From assembly GCA_031253835.1 (NCBI GenBank), contig JAIRVP010000011.1, positions 1 through 64,000 on the forward strand: a DNA stretch of 64,000 bases. The letters are read 5' to 3'. Both the position numbers and the translations under genes were made by a program. Shown in pieces: positions 6,031-15,243 of the stretch (its first letter is position 1; every line of letters begins with the position of its first letter). The notes under the pieces are model-generated. The model did no database searches. It was not told the DNA's origin and worked only from the letters and a program-made list of their open reading frames with translations. This stretch comes from Burkholderia sp. (GTDB lineage: Bacteria; Pseudomonadota; Gammaproteobacteria; Burkholderiales; Burkholderiaceae).

Positions 6031-8184
6031 ATGCATCCGCGCAGCAGATTCGCGCTCGGCGCCGCGCTCAGCGCCCTTTCCGTCGTGTTCGTCAGCGCAT
6101 GCGGCGGCAACGACGTGACCGACACGCCGCCCCCGTCCACGACACCCGCGCTCGCCGCGAACTCGCTGCAGGCGCTCGTCTACGGCGCGCCCGACACGAG
6201 CGTGCCGGCCGGCACGAACATTCCGGTCACGATGATGGGCCAGATGCGCGCGCTGTTCGACCTGATCCGGAAGTCGCCCGACTTCACGCAGGTCGTGATG
6301 GATCTCGGCGACGGCACGCCCGTCCACGTGCTCGACACGAACACCGGCGACAAATTCCTGCCCGGCAAGCTCGCGCTCGGCCTGTCGTACATCCTGATCG
6401 ACATGAAGTCGAAGAACGACCCGCAGTACGCGAGCTACCTCGCGACGTACCAGACGATCACGACCGCGATGATGGCGCAGTCGGGCAGCAACTACACGTA
6501 TGCGAACACGTCCTGGGGCGAGTACTACTATCTCGTCGCGCTGAACAACCTGAAGGCGCACGGGATGCTCAACGAAGTCTTCAGCGACGCGATGCTCGCG
6601 ACGCTGCAGCAGCGCCTCACCTTCTGCGACATGTTCGGCCCCGACGCGAGCGGCAAGACCAGTACGTGCCCGGCCGCCGGCACGCCGATCGACATCGCGT
6701 CGCTCAACACCGCGCAGAATTACTATGCGGTGTCCTACGGAATTGCCGGGCTGCGCCAGAAGCTCGGCTGGAGCAGCCCGTCGTTCGCGTCGAAGACCGA
6801 TCCGTCGGTCGCGACGATGGGCGCGCGCGACGCGCTGCTGTACACGCTGACGAACCACATCCGCAACGATTCTTCCGGCGGCTTCTCCGACGAAGCGTCG
6901 AACACGCACACGACCTACTACGACCAGGCGCGCTTCGACCGCTACAGCACGCTGCTGATCGGCGAAGTGGTCGAGCGCACGTTCGAGATGGACAACGTGG
7001 CGAATCTCACGCCCGAACTGAAGGGCTATCTGCGCAAGTCGGTCGACCTGATCCTGCCGCAGCTGAACGCCAACGGCCAGGGCTTCAACTACGGCCGCTC
7101 GATCGGCCCGTACGGCGATTCCGCGTTCATGGAAGTGCTGACGGCCGCCGCCAACGCCGGCGTGCTGACCGACCAGGAGAAGCAGGTCGCGTATGCGTTC
7201 ATCTACCAGGCCGCGCATCGTTTCGACACGTACTGGTACGACCCGTCGCTGCCGACGCCGTCGGTGAACATGTGGGTCAAGGGCCGCGGCACCGACACGT
7301 ATCGCGGCAAGCCGCGCGTGATGGGCGAGAACTTCAGCCTGCTGCACCAGTACCTGTACGTGAACGCGTGGTGGAACAAGCTCGGCTTCGGCGGCAAGGC
7401 GCCGATGGCCGACGCCGACTACGGCGCATGGCTCGACGCGCTGCCGCGCTACACGCTCACCTGGTACAACCAGCCGACCGATGCCGCGCATCCGTACAGC
7501 GCGGCGGTGCTCACCGTGCGCGACGGCCGGCGCGTGATCAACCTGAACCTGAACCAGGCGCCCGACTACAACTCGTACACGCCGTACTACCCGGTGCCGT
7601 TCTCGGACAAGCTGATCTACGGCACGACCGACCTCGGCTATGCCCTGCTGGTGCCGCAGGTCACGTACAACGCGAAGACCTACATTCCCGTCACGTACTA
7701 CAAGAACCTGAACGTGCAGCAAAGCAACGGCCAGGTGATCGTGTCGTTCGATACGACGAAGTTCCGTCTCGCGTCGAAGAACGCCGCCTACACGACGGAT
7801 CTCGACCTGCAGGTGCATACGGTGCTGACGTTCGCGCACGGCACGGTCTCGCGCAGCGATACGCTGAGTTCGGGCACGCTCGCGGGCAACCTCGCGGTCG
7901 AGACGGACTTCACGTCGTTCGCGGATTTCGCGTCGACGCAGGCCAATGGCGACGGCGTGTCGGTGACGTACGCGAACAGCGCCGCGACCGGCTACGCGGC
8001 ATCCGGGTTCGACACCTGCGCGCTGTCCGCCTTCGACACCGCGAACGGCACGACGAACCCGCTGTCGACGACGCCGATCGGCCAGCTGCATTCGAACTTC
8101 GCGTGCACGACGAAGCCGTTTGCACTCGGCGCAGGCACGACGCGCACGTTCGGGTGGTCGCTGAAGTACGCCGATCCCGCTTGA
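6031..8184 (+). CDS. Large lipoprotein of unknown function, possibly a secreted polysaccharide-active enzyme
   Basis: 717 residues starting with a lipoprotein signal (MHPRSRFALGAALSALSVVFVSAC, cysteine at 24) behind a GGAGA ribosome site. The first two thirds is rich in Y/W-containing helical segments (NTSWGEYYYLVALNNLKAHG; THTTYYDQARFDRYSTLLIGEV; GENFSLLHQYLYVNAWWNKLG). The last third is strand-rich with many T/S/Y residues. Helical-toroid plus beta-sandwich is the layout of several polysaccharide lyases, but no diagnostic catalytic motif was recognised, so this is only a guess. The LacI-type operator at the promoter also points to carbohydrate-controlled expression. No transporter is adjacent. 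Localisation to the outer membrane or cell surface is inferred from the lipobox. Confidence 0.6.
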   Translation: MHPRSRFALGAALSALSVVFVSACGGNDVTDTPPPSTTPALAANSLQALVYGAPDTSVPAGTNIPVTMMGQMRALFDLIRKSPDFTQVVMDLGDGTPVHVLDTNTGDKFLPGKLALGLSYILIDMKSKNDPQYASYLATYQTITTAMMAQSGSNYTYANTSWGEYYYLVALNNLKAHGMLNEVFSDAMLATLQQRLTFCDMFGPDASGKTSTCPAAGTPIDIASLNTAQNYYAVSYGIAGLRQKLGWSSPSFASKTDPSVATMGARDALLYTLTNHIRNDSSGGFSDEASNTHTTYYDQARFDRYSTLLIGEVVERTFEMDNVANLTPELKGYLRKSVDLILPQLNANGQGFNYGRSIGPYGDSAFMEVLTAAANAGVLTDQEKQVAYAFIYQAAHRFDTYWYDPSLPTPSVNMWVKGRGTDTYRGKPRVMGENFSLLHQYLYVNAWWNKLGFGGKAPMADADYGAWLDALPRYTLTWYNQPTDAAHPYSAAVLTVRDGRRVINLNLNQAPDYNSYTPYYPVPFSDKLIYGTTDLGYALLVPQVTYNAKTYIPVTYYKNLNVQQSNGQVIVSFDTTKFRLASKNAAYTTDLDLQVHTVLTFAHGTVSRSDTLSSGTLAGNLAVETDFTSFADFASTQANGDGVSVTYANSAATGYAASGFDTCALSAFDTANGTTNPLSTTPIGQLHSNFACTTKPFALGAGTTRTFGWSLKYADPA

Positions 8185-8210
8185 GCCGCGTGATCCACGC
8201 CGCGTGAACC

Positions 8211-8245
8211 CGCCCGAAGCCGGTCGCTGACACCGGCTTCGGGCG
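8211..8245. terminator. Bidirectional terminator-like hairpin between convergent genes
   Basis: Perfect 14-bp arms (8211-8224 and 8232-8245) with a 7-nt loop, midway between the 3' ends of the lipoprotein gene and the TauE gene. There is no long T-run, as is common in high-G+C genomes. Confidence 0.6.
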
Positions 8246-8291
8246 TCAGCGTCAGAACGAGGCAGGCCTCACCGTCGCCCGCGATATCCGC

Positions 8292-9032
8292 TCACTGCCA
8301 CCCCGACGCCGCCATGTACGCGCCGAGCGCGATCAGCCCGACGAAAAAGCAGCGCTTGAACGCCTGCTCGCTCATCACGCGCCGCGCATACTGCCCGCCC
8401 GCCATCCCTGCCAGTGCCGGCACGAGCGCGAGTGCCGACACGCCGAGATCGACCGTCTGCAACGCACCCGACACGCGCAACTGCAGGCCGAGCGCGATCG
8501 TCGACGCAGTAAACGACAGCCCGAGCGCCTGGATCAGGTCGTCCTTCGACAAGCGCAGCGCCTGCAGATAAGGCACGGCCGGCACGACGAACACGCCGGT
8601 CGCGGCCGTCACGACACCCGTCAGGTAGCCGACCACGGCCGACAGCCATTTCTCGTGGCGCCCCGGCGCGGGCAGCCGCGCAGCGGCCAGCCCCCACAGC
8701 CCGTACAGGATCAGCACGACGCCGAGCGCCGCGTGCGTCCAGGTGCTGCCGGCCGCGAGCGCGGGCAGCCCGCCCGTCAGCGTGCCGATCGCGAGACCGG
8801 CGAGCAGCGGCCACAGCCGGCGCAGCAGCGGCCCGAACGACGGGCCGAGCCACAACTGCCACACGTTGGTGATGAACGACGGCACGAGCAGCAGGCTCGC
8901 CGCGGCCGACGGCGGCATCGCGAGCGTCAGCAGCCCCATCGCGATCGTCGGCAGCCCGAGCCCGATCATTCCCTTGACCGCGCCGGCCAGCAGGAAGACC
9001 AGCACGACGATCGTCAGCGTATGAATTTGCAT
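8292..9032 (-). CDS. TauE/SafE-family sulfite/sulfonate exporter-like membrane protein
   Basis: 246 residues with seven or eight hydrophobic helices. The duplicated family motif appears as KGMIGLGLPTIAMGLLTLAM near the start and as VVGYLTGVVTAATGVFVVPAVPYLQAL in the middle. Members move small organic sulfur or carboxylate anions across the inner membrane (family knowledge). The substrate is not evident here because no sulfur-metabolism gene is adjacent. It reads towards the lipoprotein gene and away from the aldo/keto reductase gene. Confidence 0.85.
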   Translation of the reverse strand: MQIHTLTIVVLVFLLAGAVKGMIGLGLPTIAMGLLTLAMPPSAAASLLLVPSFITNVWQLWLGPSFGPLLRRLWPLLAGLAIGTLTGGLPALAAGSTWTHAALGVVLILYGLWGLAAARLPAPGRHEKWLSAVVGYLTGVVTAATGVFVVPAVPYLQALRLSKDDLIQALGLSFTASTIALGLQLRVSGALQTVDLGVSALALVPALAGMAGGQYARRVMSEQAFKRCFFVGLIALGAYMAASGWQ

Positions 9033-9161
9033 GGCAGGCAGTCCGGTTGAGTCCGGCGCCGATGGTGCCTCCCTGCCACGCTGCCGGCCATCTGGTTTTG
9101 CCTGAGGCTGGCTAGGGCCCGCCGGACGGGCTCGTCACGCCCGCCGATCCGGCCCCACGGA

Positions 9162-10163
9162 TCACCCCCGGCCCTGCTCGCTGTCGAGGTGCGCCATCTG
9201 TGCGGCCGGATAACGCTCGCCGGCAGCCGCCCCGGCGGGCACCGCCGCTTCGATGCGAGCGAGATCATTGACCGTTAGTTGCAATTTGGTCGCCATCAAG
9301 CCGTCCTGCAGTTGCGTGCGCTTGCGCGCGCCGACCAGCGGCACGACATCGGCGCCGCGCGACAGCGCCCACGCGATCGCGACCTGCGCCGGATTGCTGC
9401 CCTTTTCGTCGGCGATCGCGCGCAGCGCGTCGACGAGCGCGAGATTGTGCGCGAGGTTCTCGCCCTGGAAGCGCGGGCTCGCCGCGCGGAAATCGCGCTC
9501 GCCCTGCCGTGCCGTGCTCCAGCCTCCGCCGAGCAGCCCGCGCGACAGCACGCCGTAGGCCGTCACGCCGATGCCGAGTGCGCGGCAGGTCGGCAGGATG
9601 TCGGTTTCGATGCCGCGCGACAGCAGCGAATACTCGATCTGCAGGTCCGAGATCGGCGCGACGGCCGCCGCGCGGCGGATCGTGTCGGCGCTCGCTTCGG
9701 ACAGCCCGATATGCCGCACGTACCCGGCCTTCACGAGATCGGCGATCGCGCCGACCGTGTCCTCGATCGGCACGGCCGGATCGACGCGCGACGGCCGGTA
9801 GATGTCGATGTAGTCGGTGCCGAGCCGCTTCAGCGAGTACGCGACGAAGTTCCGGATCGCGTCGGGCCGTGCGTCGTAGCCGGCAAACCCGCCGGCCGGA
9901 TCGCGCAGCGCGCCGAATTTCACGCTGATCAGCACCTGGTCGCGTGCGCGGCCGCGCAGCGCGTCGCGGATCAGCATCTCGTTGTCGCCCATTCCGTAGA
10001 AATCGCCGGTGTCGAGCATCGTGATGCCGTTGTCGAGCGCGGCGTGCAGCGTGGCGATGCTCTCGTCGCGGTCGGCCGGCCCGTAGAAGTCCGACATCCC
10101 CATGCAGCCGAGCGCGATCGCCGACACCTGCGGGCCCGTGCGGCCCAGTTGACGCTTGTCCAT
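9162..10163 (-). CDS. Aldo/keto reductase (AKR family), variant catalytic tetrad
   Basis: 333 residues forming an NADPH-dependent TIM-barrel oxidoreductase. [20 protein letters not shown] is the usual N-terminus, TGDFYG carries the catalytic Asp and Tyr, and LISVKFG carries the Lys. The fourth residue, normally His in a Y-x-x-H-R-x-D-P segment, is replaced: the segment reads IYRPSRVDP. This variant is known in a recognisable subgroup of bacterial AKRs, so the gene is probably functional with changed chemistry. The start at 10163 follows a GGAAA ribosome site. A LysR gene diverges from it 143 bp away and is its likely regulator. Confidence 0.88.
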   Translation of the reverse strand: MDKRQLGRTGPQVSAIALGCMGMSDFYGPADRDESIATLHAALDNGITMLDTGDFYGMGDNEMLIRDALRGRARDQVLISVKFGALRDPAGGFAGYDARPDAIRNFVAYSLKRLGTDYIDIYRPSRVDPAVPIEDTVGAIADLVKAGYVRHIGLSEASADTIRRAAAVAPISDLQIEYSLLSRGIETDILPTCRALGIGVTAYGVLSRGLLGGGWSTARQGERDFRAASPRFQGENLAHNLALVDALRAIADEKGSNPAQVAIAWALSRGADVVPLVGARKRTQLQDGLMATKLQLTVNDLARIEAAVPAGAAAGERYPAAQMAHLDSEQGRG

Positions 10164-10306
10164 GTCCGTTTCCTTCAGTGTGGTGAGTGGATGGACCGGA
10201 TTCTGGGCGCTTTGCCGCGCACGATAAACGCGAAACGCTCCACCAAACCATTCGACGCTGATTAACAATGGAGCCTGTTCCCCTCCCCGCCAAGGCTTCC
10301 GCCCGC

Positions 10307-11218
10307 ATGGACCATCTGCAAGCAATGCGCATCTTCGCGCGCGTCGCCCATCTCGGCAGCTTCACGAAAGCGGCCGAGCAGCTGCAACTGCCGCGCCCGA
10401 CCGTCAGCAACGCCGTCCAGTATCTGGAAAAGCACCTGAAGATCCGCCTGCTGCAGCGCACGACGCGGCGCGTCGCGCTGACGGCCGAGGGCGCGACCTA
10501 CTACGAGCGCTGCGTGCAGTTGCTCGCCGATCTCGACGATGCGGAAACGCTGTTCGAGGATGCCGGCACGTCGCCGCGCGGCGTGATCCGCGTCGACCTG
10601 CCCGAACGCTTCGCGCTGAACCAGGTGATCCCGGCGCTACCGGATTTCCACGCGCGCTACCCCGACCTGCGCGTCGTGATCGGCACGACCGACCGCTTCG
10701 TCGATCTCGTTGCCGACGGCATCGACTGCGCGGTACGCGTCGGCGTGCTGTCCGACACGTCGCTCGTCGCGCGGCGCGTCGGCGAGATGGCGCAGATCAA
10801 CTGCGCGTCGCCCGCGTACCTGGCGCGCCACGGCACGCCGCGCTCGCCGGACGAGCTGCCGGACCACGTCGCGGTCGGCTATTTCTCGAGCCGCACGGGC
10901 CGCGAGCTGGACTGGGAGTATGTGGACATGGATTCGGGCGACGTGCACACGGTGAAAATGCACAGCGTCGTGTCGGTCAACAGCTCGCAGGCGTATCTCG
11001 CGTGCTGCGCCGCGGGCCTCGGGCTGATCCAGGCGCCGCGCGACGGGCTCGCGCCGCTGCTCGCCGACGGCTCGCTGGTCGAGGTGCTGCCGGAATGGAA
11101 TGCGGCGCCGCTGCCCGTGTCGGTGGTGTTCCCGACCGGCCGGCACCTGGCGCCGCGCGTGCGGATCTTCGTCGACTGGCTCGCGGAAACGCTCGGCGGC
11201 ATGCACCGGGCCGGCTGA
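10307..11218 (+). CDS. LysR-family regulator divergent from the aldo/keto reductase
   Basis: 303 residues. The HTH begins [26 protein letters not shown] with a [16 protein letters not shown] recognition helix, typical of the CrgA/DsdC-like LysR group. The effector domain has [20 protein letters not shown] near the C-terminus, a hallmark of that group. The internal ATG at 10307 is preferred to 10268 because it places the HTH at residue 1. The 143-bp intergenic region shared with the aldo/keto reductase suggests it controls that gene. Confidence 0.88.
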   Translation: MDHLQAMRIFARVAHLGSFTKAAEQLQLPRPTVSNAVQYLEKHLKIRLLQRTTRRVALTAEGATYYERCVQLLADLDDAETLFEDAGTSPRGVIRVDLPERFALNQVIPALPDFHARYPDLRVVIGTTDRFVDLVADGIDCAVRVGVLSDTSLVARRVGEMAQINCASPAYLARHGTPRSPDELPDHVAVGYFSSRTGRELDWEYVDMDSGDVHTVKMHSVVSVNSSQAYLACCAAGLGLIQAPRDGLAPLLADGSLVEVLPEWNAAPLPVSVVFPTGRHLAPRVRIFVDWLAETLGGMHRAG

Positions 11219-11229
11219 CGCAGGCCAGT

Positions 11230-11250
11230 GCCGGGGCGCCCGGCCCCGGC
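11230..11250. terminator. Hairpin between convergent LysR and porin genes
   Basis: GCCGGGGC (11230-11237) and GCCCCGGC (11243-11250) form an 8-bp G+C stem with a 5-nt loop between two converging stop codons. Confidence 0.5.
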
Positions 11251-11269
11251 CACCGGCCGGTCGAAACGA

Positions 11270-12424
11270 TCAGAACTTGTGGCGGATCGCCGCGCGCACC
11301 GCGAACTGGTTCGACGACGCCGACGGGCCGTCGGTCCCGACCACGTAGCCGCCGTCGGCCGCCGTGCCCGTCTTGTCGCCGGCCACCTTCTGCCACGCGC
11401 CCTGCAGGTACACGTCGGTACGCTTCGACAGGCTGTAGTCGGCCATCAGGCCGACCGTGTGGTACTTCGGCTTGAACGAGCCGGCGGCCGCGTCGAACTT
11501 GCCGTCCGTGTACACGTACTGCGCGCCGAGATAGAAATCGGGCGTGAGCTGGTACTTGCCGTTGATTTCGAAGTTCTGGAACTTGGTCGCGGTCAGCCCG
11601 AGGCCGGCGAACGTCGAGGCCGGCAGGTAGACGGTCGACACCGGGTTCTTCACGTCCGTCTTCGTGTAGACGAAGCCGACCGTCGCCGGGCCGAACGTGT
11701 AGTTCACGCCGCCGCCGAAGATGCGCAGGCGGTCGGCGACGAAGTTCGCGTCGTCGGCCGCGATCGCGCCCGCGTTGCCGATGCCCGGGTTGTTCGCCTG
11801 CAGGTACGCGGCCGCGACCTGCAGCCCGGCCAGCGAATACTGCGCGCCGATGCTGTACTGGCGGTTGTTCGAGAAACCCGTGCTGTTGCTGAAGCTGTAC
11901 GTGCCGCCGAACGTCAGGCCGTTCCAGTCGGGGCTCGCGTACTTGACCGTGTTGTTGACGCGGAACGAGTTGTCCGTGTTGTCGTTGTCGAACGGGTGCG
12001 AGAACAGCGTGCCGCCCCAGTTGCCGTTCGCGGTCAGCGGCGCGAGATAGTCGACGACCGAGTCGTACTGGCGGCCGAAGGTCAGCGTGCCGAAGCGCGA
12101 CTGGCTCAGCCCGACGAACGCCTGGCGGCCGAACATGCGGCCACCCTGGCCGAGCCGGCCGTTGTTCACGTCAAAACCGTTTTCCAGCGTGAAGATCGCC
12201 TTCAGCCCGCCGCCGAGATCCTCGCTGCCCTTCAGGCCCCAGCGGCTGCCCTGTGCATAGCCGCTCGCGAGCTGGTAATTCGCCTTTCCGACCCCATTGA
12301 CGTTGACGTTGTTCGTGTAATTGAAGCCTTCGTCGATCAGGCCGTACAGCGTCACGCTGTTCTGGGCGAAGGCCGGCGCGGCGAATGCAGCGAGCGCGGC
12401 GGCAAAAATGACGTGCTTCTTCAT
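11270..12424 (-). CDS. Outer-membrane general porin (gram-negative porin family, OpcP type)
   Basis: 384 residues with a signal peptide (MKKHVIFAAALAAFAAPAFA) and a mature N-terminus QNSVTLYGLIDEGFNYT, the standard start of Burkholderia trimeric porins. It ends in AIRHKF with the C-terminal Phe needed for outer-membrane assembly. The interior is beta-rich with GSEDLGGGLKAIFTLENGF and FGRQAFVGLSQSRFGTLTFGRQYD, conserved in this family. It forms a diffusion channel for small solutes. A GGAG ribosome site precedes the ATG. It is likely monocistronic. Confidence 0.92.
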   Translation of the reverse strand: MKKHVIFAAALAAFAAPAFAQNSVTLYGLIDEGFNYTNNVNVNGVGKANYQLASGYAQGSRWGLKGSEDLGGGLKAIFTLENGFDVNNGRLGQGGRMFGRQAFVGLSQSRFGTLTFGRQYDSVVDYLAPLTANGNWGGTLFSHPFDNDNTDNSFRVNNTVKYASPDWNGLTFGGTYSFSNSTGFSNNRQYSIGAQYSLAGLQVAAAYLQANNPGIGNAGAIAADDANFVADRLRIFGGGVNYTFGPATVGFVYTKTDVKNPVSTVYLPASTFAGLGLTATKFQNFEINGKYQLTPDFYLGAQYVYTDGKFDAAAGSFKPKYHTVGLMADYSLSKRTDVYLQGAWQKVAGDKTGTAADGGYVVGTDGPSASSNQFAVRAAIRHKF

Positions 12425-12805
12425 GACGGATCTCCGGAGCCGAGGGCCGGGCAGGCCGAGCGCCCGGCGAATGTTTGGTCTGTTCTATGTGTGGCCCGCA
12501 GGGCGGACGACGCGGTGTGCGGCCGCGTGAGGACAAAATGGTGTCACGTCGTAAACCGTCCGTCCATCCGGGCTTCGTCACCGCGCGCAAAGCGTTGCGC
12601 TCGTCCAACTGCCCCATTGCGCCGACAGCCTGACCGGGCTTGCCGGCAGCGGCAGGCCGGCCCGCCATCCGCGTAAACCCGGCAGGCGTCGCATCGGTGG
12701 CACAATGCGCATCCGTTCGCCATTTCTTCACGAAGTCATGCTTCACCCCGATTCATGCGCGGCATGTGCCGGCCGCGCGCGCGCCCCGCGCCGGGAGGCG
12801 GTCCG
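12425..12805. other. Intergenic region between divergent porin and opgC genes
   Basis: This 381-bp stretch must hold the porin promoter (nearest the 12424 side) and that of the glucan gene. No clear -35/-10 pair, operator or short gene was recognised. Confidence 0.3.
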
Positions 12806-13903
12806 ATGACCGCGCCTGCCCGGGCCGGCCGCTACGCCGAACTCGATTTCTTCCGCGGCCTCGTGCTGCTCGTCATCGTCATCGACCATATCGGCGGCAG
12901 CATCCTGTCGCGCGTGACGCTGCACGCGTACGCGCTGTGCGACGCGGCCGAGGTGTTCGTGTTCCTCGGCGGCTTCGCGACCGCCATTGCGTACAACTCG
13001 CTCGCCGAGCGGCACGACGAGGCCGCCGCGCGCCAGCGCTTCATCCGGCGCGCGTTCGAGATCTACCGCGCGTTCCTCGTGACGGCCGGGCTGATGCTGC
13101 TGATCACGGCCGCGCTGAACGCGTTCGCGATCGACGGCCCGAACATGCCGACCAACGACCTCGACGGCCTGCTGCACAAGCCGCTCGCCGCGCTGCGCGA
13201 CATCCTGCTGTTCCGCCGCCAGCCGTACCTCGCGTCGGTGCTGCCGATGTACGCGTTCTTCGCGCTGCTCGTCCCGCTCGCGCTGCCGCTGGCGCGCACG
13301 CAGCCGTGGCTGATGCTCGCGTTCAGCGGGTCGCTCTGGTATGCGGCGCCGCATGTCGCGCGCTTCTTGCCGACCGTCGAAGGCGCGCCGTGGGACTTCA
13401 ACCCGTTCGCATGGCAGTTCCTGTTCGTGCTCGGCGTGATCGCGCGCTGCCAGCCCGTGTACCAGACGCTCGCGCCCAAGCCGCAGGGCTGGCTGCTGAC
13501 GGCCGTGTCGCTCGCGATCGTCGCGGCCGGCGCGTACTACCGGCTGCGCATCGAGCCGTTCCCGACCGATCCGTCGATCAAGCAGAACCTCGGCGCGCTG
13601 CGGCTCGTGAACTTCCTCGCGATCGCATGGCTCGCCGCAAAGCTCGTGCACCTCGGCTGGATGAAGAAAGTCGCGCACGCGATGCCGTGGATCGGCACGA
13701 TCGGCCGGCAGGGGCTGCTGTGCTTCGTCGCGGGCACCGGCATCTCGCTCGCGGTCGATTCGCTGCTCTACCAGGCGACCGAAGGCTATCTGAACGTGCC
13801 GCTCGGCCTGACCGCTGACGTCGTCGCGATGGGCCTGCTGTATCTCGTGGCCAAACTCTACGGGCCGCTCGTCGCGCGGCTGCCGTTCCGTTCGCGGCGA
13901 TGA
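12806..13903 (+). CDS. opgC: OpgC-type membrane acyltransferase (osmoregulated periplasmic glucan modification)
   Basis: 365 residues with about ten hydrophobic helices. The N-terminal segment RYAELDFFRGLVLLVIVIDHIGG is the acyltransferase-3-like signature of the OpgC group, with the conserved Arg and His. OpgC proteins transfer succinyl or similar groups from the cytoplasm to periplasmic glucans (family knowledge). The ATG at 12806 is chosen because GGGAGG lies 7 nt before it; an upstream in-frame ATG at 12755 adds an implausible Arg/Pro-rich leader. The next gene, an esterase, starts 61 bp later and may be in the same operon. Confidence 0.85.
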   Translation: MTAPARAGRYAELDFFRGLVLLVIVIDHIGGSILSRVTLHAYALCDAAEVFVFLGGFATAIAYNSLAERHDEAAARQRFIRRAFEIYRAFLVTAGLMLLITAALNAFAIDGPNMPTNDLDGLLHKPLAALRDILLFRRQPYLASVLPMYAFFALLVPLALPLARTQPWLMLAFSGSLWYAAPHVARFLPTVEGAPWDFNPFAWQFLFVLGVIARCQPVYQTLAPKPQGWLLTAVSLAIVAAGAYYRLRIEPFPTDPSIKQNLGALRLVNFLAIAWLAAKLVHLGWMKKVAHAMPWIGTIGRQGLLCFVAGTGISLAVDSLLYQATEGYLNVPLGLTADVVAMGLLYLVAKLYGPLVARLPFRSRR

Positions 13904-13964
13904 CGCGCCGCGCCGTCATGTGCCGCTGCTACGATAGCCGGCGCCTCTCCTGAAACGCTTCGCC

Positions 13965-14897
13965 ATGCGCCGACTCGCCCTTCCGTTCGCCATCGCCCTG
14001 ATCGCCGGCTCCATCGCCACCGCCCGCGCCACGCCGGCCGCGCCGCCGGTCTCGCCCGTGCCGCCGCCGGCCGTCCAGACCGCGACGACGCCGTCTGCGG
14101 CCCAGGAGCCGCCGGTCAACCCGGGCAGCAGCGTCGTGCTGCGCACGTTCCGGTCGGCGTCGCTGAAACGCGACTGGTCGTACACGGTCTACCTGCCGCC
14201 CGGCTACAACCCGGAAGGCGCGCGCTACCCGGTGATGTACCTGCTGCACGGCAATGCCGGCAACGCGAACGACTGGGTCACGCAAGGCCGGCTGCAGGCC
14301 ACCGCCGACACGCTGATCGAGCGCCGCGAGATTCCGCCCGTCGTGATCGTGATGCCGCAGGGCGGCACCGACTGGTACGTCGACCGCAAGGAGAAGATGC
14401 AGAGCGCGTTCCTCAACGACTTGCTGCCCGAGGTCGAGGCGCACTTCGCGGTGTCGAACCAGCGCGCGGGCCGTGCGATCGGCGGCGTGTCGATGGGCGG
14501 CTTCGGCGCGCTGCGCTTCTCGCTGCTCGAACCGGGGCTGTTCTGCGGCGCGATGCTGCTGAGCCCCGCGATCTATGCGAACGAGCCGCCGCTCAATTCC
14601 GCCGCGCGTTATGTCGGCGTGTTCGGCGACCGGCAGTTCGACGCGCGCGTGTGGCACGAGCTCAACTACCCGGCGCTGCTGCGCGGCTATTTCGCGCGCA
14701 CCTGGCGCGTGCCGATGTTCATCGCGGCCGGCGACGACGACCTGACGATCCAGGCGGAATCGAGCGTGCTGTACACGCACCTGCGCCGCGCGCAGAACCC
14801 GGCCGAGCTGCGCATCGTCGACGGCGGGCATACGTGGGACGTGTGGCGCGGGTTGCTCGGGCAGGGATTGAAGTACGCGCTCGAGTGCGTGAAGTGA
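13965..14897 (+). CDS. Secreted esterase, esterase-D / antigen-85-like alpha/beta hydrolase
   Basis: 310 residues. A signal peptide (MRRLALPFAIALIAGSIATARA) is followed by a Pro-rich linker and a PF00756-type hydrolase domain: YTVYLPPGYNPEGARYPVMYLLHG, nucleophile elbow GGVSMGGFGAL, acid residue in AAGDDDLT and catalytic His in DGGHTWDVW. All triad positions are present, so it should be active. The substrate is unknown. Following opgC, it may act on periplasmic glycans or their esters, but that is only a positional inference. Confidence 0.85.
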   Translation: MRRLALPFAIALIAGSIATARATPAAPPVSPVPPPAVQTATTPSAAQEPPVNPGSSVVLRTFRSASLKRDWSYTVYLPPGYNPEGARYPVMYLLHGNAGNANDWVTQGRLQATADTLIERREIPPVVIVMPQGGTDWYVDRKEKMQSAFLNDLLPEVEAHFAVSNQRAGRAIGGVSMGGFGALRFSLLEPGLFCGAMLLSPAIYANEPPLNSAARYVGVFGDRQFDARVWHELNYPALLRGYFARTWRVPMFIAAGDDDLTIQAESSVLYTHLRRAQNPAELRIVDGGHTWDVWRGLLGQGLKYALECVK

Positions 14898-14920
14898 GGG
14901 CGGGCGTTGCCCCGCCCGCT
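14898..14920 (+). terminator. Terminator after the esterase gene
   Basis: GGGCGGG (14898-14904) pairs with CCCGCCC (14911-14917) across a 6-nt loop, followed by GCTTT. It begins at the stop codon. Confidence 0.55.
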
Positions 14921-14986
14921 TTCGGATCGCCGGCCGATAGCCGGTAAACGCAAGACCCGGCACGCCTGTCGCGCCCGGCATCGGGC

Positions 14987-15135
14987 TCAAAGCCAGGTGC
15001 CGCCCTGCCGCTCGCCCGGCTCGTCGTCGAGCGCGTCGAAGTCGTGAAAACCGGTGGCTGCGCGACGTGGTGGTCGACCTGTTCGCGGAGACGGGCGCGC
15101 GGGCACGGAAGGCCGGAGCCGGCCGGAAGAAATAG
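14987..15135. pseudogene. Remnants of two divergent genes joined by a deletion
   Basis: On the minus strand, codons ending in a TGA at 14987-14989 read FHDFDALDDEPGERQGGTWL, which looks like an authentic protein C-terminus. On the plus strand, codons ending in TAG at 15133-15135 read ENRWLRDVVVDLFAETGARA and then a Lys-rich tail, again a convincing C-terminus. The two fragments meet near 15045-15058, and neither has a start codon or domain. The simplest reading is that a deletion removed the 5' halves and shared promoter of two divergent genes. The parent families were not identified. Confidence 0.35.
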
Positions 15136-15243
15136 TCGCCGTCGCCGCGCGGTCGCACGCGCATTTCGTCTACATTGCCGAAGTGGCGATGACAGCGCTC
15201 ATCGGCCGCGTCCCCCGTCGTTCAACCAGCAGGAAATCAAGCC

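Noticed and set aside
6031-8184. Assignment of the lipoprotein to polysaccharide lyase family 8
   Set aside because: The overall composition is suggestive but the diagnostic Asn/His/Tyr/Glu motifs of that family were not found, so the function is left unknown.
5832-8207. A 791-codon frame overlapping the large lipoprotein gene
   Set aside because: Arg-rich shadow of the true frame; the lipoprotein frame has the signal peptide, ribosome site and sensible composition.
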